A stretch of DNA of 15,796 bases from Mucilaginibacter sp. (lineage in GTDB: Bacteria; Bacteroidota; Bacteroidia; Sphingobacteriales; Sphingobacteriaceae): assembly GCA_019235595.1 (NCBI GenBank), contig JAFAKI010000136.1:1-15796 (forward strand), given 5' to 3'. Below are positions 6,944 through 12,405 of this stretch, one piece after another. Every line of letters starts with the position of its first letter. Position 1 is the stretch's first letter. The notes beneath the pieces were generated by a model, which made no database searches, was not told the origin of the DNA, and was given only the letters and a program-made list of their open reading frames with translations. The position numbers were made by a program, and so were the translations under genes.

Positions 6944-9856
6944 TTATTTCACTATCCAATCAAAATGCTTCTCCTTCTGTCCGGGAGCAGAAAATCGCTC
7001 CAGCAAAAACTGACCGGTGTAAGAGTTTTTCTCTTTGATCAAATCTTCAGGCACGCCCTCAAAAACAACACGGCCACCGTTTTCGCCGCCTTCCGGACCG
7101 ATATCTATCACCCAGTCGGCGCATTTGATCACGTCCATGTTGTGTTCTATCACAATGATGGTATTGCCCTGGTCAAGCAGTGCGTCGAATGATTTGAGTA
7201 GTTTTTTAATATCTGCGAAGTGTAAGCCGGTTGTCGGCTCGTCAAAAATGAAAAGGGTTTTGTTCGAGTTATTGCCCTTTACCAGAAAGGACGCCAGTTT
7301 GATTCGTTGTGCCTCACCGCCGGATAAGGTATTAGACGATTGACCTAACTGTACATAACCCAAGCCTACATCAGCCAAAGGCTTTATCTTACTTAATATT
7401 TTCGGTTCTTTTCTGAAGAATTCCAGCGCTTCATCAATGGTCATGTTCAACACATCGGATACATTCTTATCCTGGTAGGTCACATCCAGAATATGCTGTT
7501 TAAAGCGTTTACCGCCGCAGGTTTCGCAGGTCAGGAAGATATCGGCCATAAATTGCATTTCTATCTTCACTTCGCCCTCACCCTGGCAAACATCACAACG
7601 CCCCCCCTCGACATTAAATGAAAATGCCGATGGCTTTAACCCCGCTGCTTTAGCTGTAGGCTGTGCGGCGTACAGGTTACGTATCTCATCCCATGCTTTC
7701 ACATAAGTAACAGGATTGGAGCGTGATGAACGGCCTATGGGGTTCTGATCCACCAGTTCCACCTGCTCTATTTTCTGATAATCGCCTTCAATGCTATCGT
7801 AAGCGCCTGTTTGTTCGCCGGTATAATTGCCCAGTGCCTTTTGTAAAGCCGGAGCCAGGATACGCTTAACCAAACTTGTTTTGCCAGAACCGGATACGCC
7901 AGTTACTACAGTCAGTACACCCAGCGGGAACTTTACATTTACATGCTTCAGGTTATTTTCACGGCCACCGCGTATTTCTACATAATCATGCCATTTACGG
8001 CGATGTGCAGGTATGGCTATCTGCTCTTTCCGTGCCAGGTAACGGCCGGTCAGGCTATTATTATCTTCAATAATTTCATTATATGTGCCCGAGAAGATTA
8101 GCTCACCGCCATGTGTACCGGCCTCCGGACCAATATCGATAATATGATCGGCCGCTTGCATAATTTCCTCCTCGTGCTCCACCACCAAAACGGTATTACC
8201 CACATCGCGAAGAGATTGCAAAACGCCAATCAAACGCTGAGTATCTCGGGGATGTAGCCCAATGCTTGGCTCATCTAAAACATAAACTGATCCTACCAAA
8301 CTACTACCCAAAGAAGTAGCTAAATTAATACGTTGTGACTCACCGCCTGATAAGGTATTCGACAAGCGGTTCAACGTTAAATAGCTTAATCCCACATTAT
8401 TCAAAAACCCCAATCGGTTGGTAATTTCCATCAGCAACCTTTTGGCGATCTTCTGGTCGCGCTCATCCAGTTCCAGATCGGCAAAAAAGCGGTAAGCTTT
8501 ATCTAGTGGCATCAACACAATATCGGTGATGGATTTGCCATTGATCTTCACATAGGACGCATCCTGGCGCAGGCGACTCCCCTTGCATTCCGGACAGGTA
8601 GTTTTACCACGATAACGCGACAACATCACACGGTATTGAATTTTATAGGTCTGTTCTTCCAGTTCCTTAAAGAAAGAATCCAAACCTCTGAAATATTGGT
8701 TACCGGTCCAGATCAACCGTTGCTGCTGTCCAGTAAGCTGATTGTATTGACGATGGATCGGAAAATCAAACTTCAGTGCGTTCCGCACCAAAGCTTCGTT
8801 CCATTCGCGCATCTTTTCACCACGCCATGGCGCAATGGCTCCGTCATAAACCGATTTACTTTTATCAGGAATAACCAAATCCTCATCAATCCCGATCACC
8901 TTGCCATAGCCTTCGCAGCGTTTACAGGCCCCATATGGGTTGTTAAAGCTAAAAAAGTTGGGCGTTGGTTCTTCAAAGGCGATACCGTCTAATTCAAAAC
9001 GGTCGCAAAAAAACCGTTCGGTTTCCTCGTCTTCCTCAGGCTTACGGTAACGAACATAACAGTCGCCCTTACCTTCAAAAAAGGCAGTTTGCACCGAATC
9101 GCCTAAACGACTGATAGTTTCATCCGTTTCGTTTTTGGTAACGCGGTCAATGACAATGCGGACGGCGGTTGGTGCGTGGAGTACGGTAGGTTGATCACCT
9201 TTCGCCTTTTTGCTTTTAGCTTTCTCCTCAAGCGGTTCATTGGCAATAGATTTGTCTTCCAGAATAGATTCGATACGTTCTATTTTGCCTTTATATTCTA
9301 CCCTAACAAAACCTTTTTGCAGCAAAACCGCAAGCTCTTCCTTCAAACTGCGGTTATTATGCGGGTGCAATGGGCATAGTATGGTCACTTGTGTTTCGTC
9401 AGGCAGCGAGGTGATAAAGTTTACCACATCCGTTACTGTATCTTTTTTGACAACCTGGCCCGACACCGGCGAATAAGTTTTACCGATACGCGAAAACAGC
9501 AGCTTTAAATAATCATATATCTCGGTAGAAGTACCAACTGTTGAGCGGGGGTTTGACGTAATTACTTTTTGTTCGATGGCGATTGCAGGGGCGATACCTT
9601 TGATATAATCTACCTCAGGCTTGTTCATCCTACCCAAAAACTGGCGCGCGTAGCTAGAAAGACTCTCCACATAGCGGCGCTGACCTTCGGCATACAACGT
9701 ATCAAAAGCCAGGGACGACTTGCCCGACCCCGACATGCCGGTGATCACCACCAGTTTGTTCTTAGGTATGGCCACATCCATGTTCTTCAGATTGTGCACC
9801 TTAGCACCTTTGATGATGATGTTATATTGAGGGTCTTTTTCGGTTTCGATGCTCAT
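6944..9856 (-). CDS. uvrA: UvrA, excinuclease ABC subunit A
   Basis: UvrA recognises DNA damage and loads UvrB in nucleotide excision repair; it is a cytoplasmic dimeric ATPase. From the chosen start (MSIETEKDPQYNIIIKGAKV) the protein has 970 residues, slightly longer than the usual 940. Two ABC units are complete. The first has Walker A GMSGSGKSS (about 40-48), signature LSGGESQRI and Walker B LDEPSIGLHP. The second has GVSGSGKTS, LSGGEAQRIKLA and FDEPTTGLHF. The zinc module CDVCQGEGEVKIEMQF ... CETCGGKRF is intact. A Lys/Glu-rich insert (EEKAKSKKAKGD) lies in the region before the first zinc-type cysteines. A longer ATG at 9928 would add 24 residues, but those translate a repeat element (NHENLVNPIN), so it was rejected. 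Confidence 0.96.
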   Translation of the reverse strand: MSIETEKDPQYNIIIKGAKVHNLKNMDVAIPKNKLVVITGMSGSGKSSLAFDTLYAEGQRRYVESLSSYARQFLGRMNKPEVDYIKGIAPAIAIEQKVITSNPRSTVGTSTEIYDYLKLLFSRIGKTYSPVSGQVVKKDTVTDVVNFITSLPDETQVTILCPLHPHNNRSLKEELAVLLQKGFVRVEYKGKIERIESILEDKSIANEPLEEKAKSKKAKGDQPTVLHAPTAVRIVIDRVTKNETDETISRLGDSVQTAFFEGKGDCYVRYRKPEEDEETERFFCDRFELDGIAFEEPTPNFFSFNNPYGACKRCEGYGKVIGIDEDLVIPDKSKSVYDGAIAPWRGEKMREWNEALVRNALKFDFPIHRQYNQLTGQQQRLIWTGNQYFRGLDSFFKELEEQTYKIQYRVMLSRYRGKTTCPECKGSRLRQDASYVKINGKSITDIVLMPLDKAYRFFADLELDERDQKIAKRLLMEITNRLGFLNNVGLSYLTLNRLSNTLSGGESQRINLATSLGSSLVGSVYVLDEPSIGLHPRDTQRLIGVLQSLRDVGNTVLVVEHEEEIMQAADHIIDIGPEAGTHGGELIFSGTYNEIIEDNNSLTGRYLARKEQIAIPAHRRKWHDYVEIRGGRENNLKHVNVKFPLGVLTVVTGVSGSGKTSLVKRILAPALQKALGNYTGEQTGAYDSIEGDYQKIEQVELVDQNPIGRSSRSNPVTYVKAWDEIRNLYAAQPTAKAAGLKPSAFSFNVEGGRCDVCQGEGEVKIEMQFMADIFLTCETCGGKRFKQHILDVTYQDKNVSDVLNMTIDEALEFFRKEPKILSKIKPLADVGLGYVQLGQSSNTLSGGEAQRIKLASFLVKGNNSNKTLFIFDEPTTGLHFADIKKLLKSFDALLDQGNTIIVIEHNMDVIKCADWVIDIGPEGGENGGRVVFEGVPEDLIKEKNSYTGQFLLERFSAPGQKEKHFDWIVK

Positions 9857-9861
9857 AAGTC

Positions 9862-9883
9862 GTTCATAGTTCAAGGTATGAAC
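9862..9883 (-). promoter_or_regulatory. Inverted repeat beside the uvrA start codon
   Basis: GTTCATA (9862-9868) and TATGAAC (9877-9883) are exact complements with an 8-nt spacer. In the uvrA mRNA this hairpin would end 5 nt before the AUG. The arm at 9877-9883 overlaps the inner end of the larger GATT-type palindrome (9879-9950), so the two structures compete for the same bases. This may be chance in a repeat-rich leader, or it may affect translation. Confidence 0.35.
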
Positions 9884-9950
9884 ACGATTTATGGGATTTA
9901 CCAGATTTTCATGATTCTTGTTAATCATTTAATCCTGCAAATCGTGTTCA
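9879..9950. repeat. 72-bp GATT/AATC palindromic element, copy 1
   Basis: TGAACACGATTT (9879-9890) and AAATCGTGTTCA (9939-9950) are exact 12-bp complements; allowing three mismatches the match extends to 17 of 20 positions per arm. Inside, GATT motifs recur about every 9-11 bp on one side and AATC on the other, so the element reads as a mirrored array. On the minus strand its left part, ACACGATTTGCAGGATTAAA, closely matches the copy after recA at 13421. The spacer is 48 bp. It lies in the predicted uvrA leader. Confidence 0.7.
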
Positions 9951-9963
9951 GACAAAAGAGATG

Positions 9964-9995
9964 CAAAAATCCTAAAATATTTAGCACTTTCCAAA
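9964..9995 (-). promoter_or_regulatory. Candidate uvrA promoter
   Basis: On the minus strand a TTTG -33 box (plus-strand CAAA, 9992-9995) is followed after exactly 20 bp by GATTTTTG (plus-strand 9964-9971), which matches the Bacteroidota -7 consensus TAnnTTTG except at the first base. The predicted transcript start near 9957 leaves a leader of about 100 nt that contains the GATT palindrome. The spacing equals that predicted for recA. Confidence 0.45.
9972..9984. promoter_or_regulatory. Candidate operator CTAA-N5-TTAG at uvrA
   Basis: CTAA-AATAT-TTAG forms a 13-bp interrupted palindrome lying wholly in the spacer between the predicted -33 and -7 boxes of uvrA. The same 13-bp pattern occurs at 12345-12357 before recA and nowhere else that I could find in the window. 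A bound protein here would block RNA polymerase. The binding protein is unknown. Confidence 0.5.
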
Positions 9996-10039
9996 TGGTT
10001 TCAGTTAATTGATTGTAACTTTTAGAGACGCTAAATCGC

Positions 10040-10089
10040 TTAAAACCAAACGTTAAAATGACGTTTAAAAGTGTTAAAATATGTTAAAA
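10040..10089. promoter_or_regulatory. Helically phased TTAAAA motifs
   Basis: TTAAAA occurs five times, starting at 10040, 10053, 10065, 10074 and 10084, with an average step of about 11 bp; four are preceded by G as GTTAAAA or GTTTAAAA. A-tracts at this spacing would bend DNA, or the motifs could be iterated binding sites. They lie in the 405-bp divergent region between uvrA and the sigma factor gene. Confidence 0.4.
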
Positions 10090-10215
10090 ATGAGCTCCAA
10101 ATGCAATGTTGGATAGTTTAGTTATAAATATAATTTGGTTTTTAGGTTGCAAATTGCTTTATTTGATGTAACAAAAATACTAACTGAGCAAGGAGAAGCC
10201 CTATAGAGAGAAAAT

Positions 10216-10255
10216 CTACTTTATAATTTTTTTACGATTAAAACTATAAAAGTAG
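10216..10255 (+). promoter_or_regulatory. Inverted repeat just before the sigma factor start
   Basis: CTACTTT (10216-10222) pairs exactly with AAAGTAG (10249-10255). The match continues as TATA on both sides if one extra A is allowed, around an AT-rich loop. It ends 6 bp before the start codon, where it could act as a repressor site or as a leader hairpin covering the ribosome-binding region. No exact TAnnTTTG promoter box was found for this gene. Confidence 0.4.
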
Positions 10256-10261
10256 TGTTCT

Positions 10262-10846
10262 ATGGATTTTCAAATGCAGAGTGATCAAGATCTAATCCAT
10301 CTATATGTAGCGGGTGATGAAGCGGGGTTGGTGGAGCTTTTACGCCGTTATCAGGCAAAAATTTATACTTCAATATATTTACTGGTAAAAGACGAATATC
10401 TTGCCGAAGATATCTTCCAGGATGCCTTTATTAAAGTTATTAATACTTTACGTGCCGGCAAATACAACGAGGAAGGAAAGTTTCTTCCCTGGGTAACGCG
10501 TATTGCCCATAACCTGGTGATCGACCATTTCAGGCGCGAGAAACGTGCTCCGATGATCAATAACGGTGACGATTTTGATATTTTCGAGGTATTGGGCAAC
10601 TACGACGAAAGCACCGAGGACAGGCTGGTCCGCGAACAAACGCACCGCGACCTTAAAGCCCTGATCCATCTCTTACCTGCCGAGCAGAAAGAAGTATTGA
10701 TCATGCGCCACTTTGGTGATATGAGCTTTAAAGAAATTGCCGACGTAACAGAGGTGAGTATCAACACCGCATTGGGCCGTATGCGTTATGCGCTCAACAA
10801 TCTGCGTAAAATGATGCAAAGCAAGGAGTTAAGCCTGAAAAACTAA
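10262..10846 (+). CDS. ECF-type sigma-70 family RNA polymerase sigma factor
   Basis: The 194-residue protein has the two domains of an extracytoplasmic-function sigma factor. Region 2 (about 20-95) includes YLAEDIFQDAFIKVI, the core-binding and -10 recognition part. Region 4 (about 130-185) includes LPAEQKEVLIMRHFGDMSFKEIADVTEVSINTALGRMRYALNNLRKMM, a helix-turn-helix for the -35 element. It directs RNA polymerase to a special set of promoters. No anti-sigma factor such as FecR is adjacent, so its control is unclear; the leader has a long inverted repeat that might matter. It is divergent from uvrA, and a strong terminator-like hairpin follows within 20 bp, so it is probably monocistronic. An alternative start at Met5 is possible. 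Confidence 0.93.
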   Translation: MDFQMQSDQDLIHLYVAGDEAGLVELLRRYQAKIYTSIYLLVKDEYLAEDIFQDAFIKVINTLRAGKYNEEGKFLPWVTRIAHNLVIDHFRREKRAPMINNGDDFDIFEVLGNYDESTEDRLVREQTHRDLKALIHLLPAEQKEVLIMRHFGDMSFKEIADVTEVSINTALGRMRYALNNLRKMMQSKELSLKN

Positions 10847-10864
10847 CCGTAGCCATTCTACCTT

Positions 10865-10915
10865 AAAGGCCGTAAGGAGCAGCGGGATCAACATCCCGTT
10901 CCCTTTACGGCCTTT
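10865..10915 (+). terminator. Two-tier hairpin terminator after the sigma factor gene
   Basis: The outer stem AAAGGCCGTAA (10865-10875) pairs exactly with TTACGGCCTTT (10905-10915), 11 bp. An inner stem AGCGGGAT (10881-10888) pairs with ATCCCGTT (10893-10900), 8 bp with one G.T, around a CAAC loop. It starts 19 bp after the stop codon. Only TTT-GGTG-TTT follows, so termination may rely on the very stable stem, and it could work on both strands. Confidence 0.7.
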
Positions 10916-11024
10916 GGTGTTTAAAAAATCTTTAGTTTTTGCCTCCTGCACAACATTTCCCGACCAGGCGCCGTTATAATTTCAAATACTCTGAAAATAT
11001 TTTGACAGCATTTTGCCCCGATTA

Positions 11025-11046
11025 AAAATTTCATCAAAATTTCATC
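11025..11046. repeat. Perfect 11-bp tandem duplication
   Basis: AAAATTTCATC is present twice in direct succession (11025-11035 and 11036-11046). It lies in the 279-bp gap upstream of the small protein gene, about 70 bp before its predicted -7 box. It could be a paired binding site or a simple slippage duplication. Apart from this and the terminator, nothing else was recognised in this gap. Confidence 0.5.
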
Positions 11047-11112
11047 TTCGGTAAAATATTATCTTTATGTCTTCGTTATTTATGCTGTAAACCAATTATA
11101 AACAGCCTTATT

Positions 11113-11120
11113 TAAATTTG
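11113..11120 (+). promoter_or_regulatory. Candidate -7 box directly before the small protein gene
   Basis: TAAATTTG matches the Bacteroidota -7 consensus exactly but ends only 5 bp before the first ATG. If used, the mRNA would be leaderless or the real start would be a later Met (residue 3 or 20). No TTTG -33 box is seen at the expected distance. Confidence 0.35.
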
Positions 11121-11125
11121 AGAAA

Positions 11126-11332
11126 ATGCGTATGGGAGAAACTTCTACAACAACTATTAATGGAACTTCTAACAGGGCGGCTATGAAAGAAACAGATGCC
11201 AAAACCGAAAACTTAGAAGCTGATGATTTGATTTTCTATCACTCTCTAAGAACCGAGCTGGATTTACTAAAAAAAAATCCGAGCTCGAAAACTATCCATC
11301 AGATTCTTAATTACTCAAGGAGCCTGCGTTAG
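11126..11332 (+). CDS. Small hypothetical protein between the sigma factor and nth
   Basis: The frame encodes 68 residues: a Thr/Asn-rich, probably disordered N-terminus (METS-like, residues 1-25), then LEADDLIFYHSLRTELDLLKKNPSSKTIHQILNYSRSLR, which looks like two amphipathic helices ending in a basic tail. The second half is the likely conserved part. Met20 (11183) would give a 49-residue form that better fits the -7 box just before the first ATG. No domain is recognised. The TAG stop is followed at once by a three-tier palindrome with a T-run, which supports a real, terminated transcript. The role is unknown. Confidence 0.55.
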   Translation: MRMGETSTTTINGTSNRAAMKETDAKTENLEADDLIFYHSLRTELDLLKKNPSSKTIHQILNYSRSLR

Positions 11333-11420
11333 TAAGTCAAAATTCTTAAGTCTGGAGTCGTAAGTTATCGGTAACTTTCACTCCGGACTTTTTTATTTTC
11401 GACTTGAGGCTTTTGACTTA
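11333..11420. repeat. Three-tier AAGTC/GACTT palindrome, includes terminator
   Basis: Three nested perfect or near-perfect stems share one centre: TAAGTCAAAA (11333-11342) with TTTTGACTTA (11411-11420), AAGTCTGGAGT (11348-11358) with ACTCCGGACTT (11380-11390, one G.T), and AAGTTA (11362-11367) with TAACTT (11372-11377) around TCGG. Left units read AAGTC, right units GACTT, and further GACTT/TACTT units run to 11433. The middle stem is followed by six T (11389-11394), a good rho-independent terminator for the small gene. The array fills the whole gap up to nth. Confidence 0.75.
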
Positions 11421-11439
11421 AGACTTTGTACTTTTACCC

Positions 11440-12201
11440 ATGCTCAAGCCTGAACGTTACCGTCATTTTGTTGACTATTTTTCAAAACATCAACCTAATG
11501 CGGTTACCGAATTACATTACGACAGTCCGTTTCACCTGCTAATAGCGGTCATTCTTTCGGCACAATGCACTGACAAGCGTATCAACCAGGTCACCCCTGC
11601 CCTTTTTGAGAAATTCAGGATACCGGAAGAGCTTGCAGCCTCTACCCCCGAAGAAATTTTTGAATATATCCGAAGCGTAAGCTACCCTAATAACAAATCG
11701 AAGCATTTAGTAGGCATGGCCAAGATGCTGGTAGAAAAATTTAACAGCGAGGTGCCTTCTGATATTAACGATTTGCAAAAGCTACCCGGCGTAGGCCGCA
11801 AAACTGCTAATGTGATCGCGTCAGTGGTGTTTGAACTGCCTGCGATTGCCGTGGATACCCATGTTTTCCGCGTAGCCAACCGTATCGGACTCACAACCAA
11901 TGCCCGCACCCCATTAGCTGTGGAAAAACAACTAGTCGAATTTCTTCCACGCGAAACCTTAGCCATTGCCCATCACTGGCTTATTTTGCATGGCCGGTAT
12001 ATTTGCCTGGCACGTAGCCCAAAGTGCGAAACCTGCCCTATAAGCTGGTTTTGTAAATATTATGAGCGTACCCATACTGAGTCGGCATTGAAAAAGGCAG
12101 AAGCACTGAAGGCTAAAAAAGCCAAAGATCTGCAAAAGAAAAAACAGCAAAATACCATGCACAAGGAGCTCAAAAAGCGTAGTGTGGATAAAGATATTTG
12201 A
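11440..12201 (+). CDS. nth: Endonuclease III (Nth), base-excision repair DNA glycosylase/AP lyase
   Basis: Nth removes oxidised pyrimidines and cuts the strand beside the abasic site. The 253-residue sequence has the helix-hairpin-helix LPGVGRKTANV with catalytic K121, the catalytic Asp in VDTHVFRV (D139), and the [4Fe-4S] loop C189-x6-C196-x2-C199-x5-C205. All match the Escherichia coli enzyme closely in position. LLIAVILSAQCTDKRIN near residue 33 is also typical. It is about 40 residues longer than E. coli Nth because of a Lys-rich tail (KKAEALKAKKAKDLQKKKQQ), probably a non-specific DNA-binding extension. It lies between a terminator-like array and recA; no clear promoter box is visible in the 40 bp upstream. 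Confidence 0.96.
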   Translation: MLKPERYRHFVDYFSKHQPNAVTELHYDSPFHLLIAVILSAQCTDKRINQVTPALFEKFRIPEELAASTPEEIFEYIRSVSYPNNKSKHLVGMAKMLVEKFNSEVPSDINDLQKLPGVGRKTANVIASVVFELPAIAVDTHVFRVANRIGLTTNARTPLAVEKQLVEFLPRETLAIAHHWLILHGRYICLARSPKCETCPISWFCKYYERTHTESALKKAEALKAKKAKDLQKKKQQNTMHKELKKRSVDKDI

Positions 12202-12212
12202 TGATTGTTGGG

Positions 12213-12337
12213 TAGTTGATTAAGTTTGGTTTTATTGTAGTTAGAATGGTTGATTGAGTTGGATTAAGTTGATTAAGTTAAATAACTGCAAAATAACCCA
12301 ACCACTCACTTAATCAACCAATCAACTTAATCAACTA
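12213..12337. repeat. Mirrored TTGATTAAG/CTTAATCAA array upstream of recA
   Basis: AGTTGATTAAGTT occurs at 12214-12226 and 12267-12279, and its exact complement AACTTAATCAACT at 12324-12336; with one flanking base the first copy pairs over 14 bp. Related degraded units lie between them: GGTTGATTGAGTT (12248-12260) on the left, ACTTAATCAACC (12308-12319) and ATCAAC on the right. The left half is one strand version and the right half the mirror. It begins about 10 bp after nth and ends at the recA operator, filling the gap. Confidence 0.7.
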
Positions 12338-12340
12338 AAA

Positions 12341-12361
12341 AATACTAAAAAAATTAGTATT
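12341..12361. promoter_or_regulatory. Candidate recA operator, 8-bp palindrome with CTAA-N5-TTAG core
   Basis: AATACTAA (12341-12348) and TTAGTATT (12354-12361) are exact complements separated by five A. The core CTAA-N5-TTAG at 12345-12357 is the same as the site at uvrA. The right arm overlaps the predicted -33 box of recA. An SOS-type repressor site is the natural reading at recA, but no regulator gene is in the window and the classical LexA boxes of other phyla do not match. Confidence 0.55.
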
Positions 12362-12385
12362 TACCAAAATAAATACATACATTTG
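12354..12385 (+). promoter_or_regulatory. Candidate recA promoter
   Basis: TACATTTG (12378-12385) fits the Bacteroidota -7 consensus exactly. A 20-bp spacer separates it from TTAG (12354-12357), a three-of-four match to the -33 TTTG. The start codon is 20 bp downstream, giving a short leader. Spacing is the same as for the predicted uvrA promoter. Confidence 0.6.
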
Positions 12386-12405
12386 TTACTCGAAAAATTT
12401 TAAGA

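Noticed and set aside
6965..9476. Several plus-strand frames of 65-118 residues within uvrA
   Set aside because: All are antisense shadows of the strongly conserved uvrA coding sequence.
9569..10012. 147-residue frame on the plus strand over the uvrA 5' end
   Set aside because: It is antisense to uvrA and its composition follows the uvrA codons; the rest covers the leader. No domain or start signal is visible.
12202..12340. Possible CRISPR array
   Set aside because: Units are short, degenerate and mirrored, with no regular 25-40 bp repeats or unique spacers, and no cas genes are nearby.
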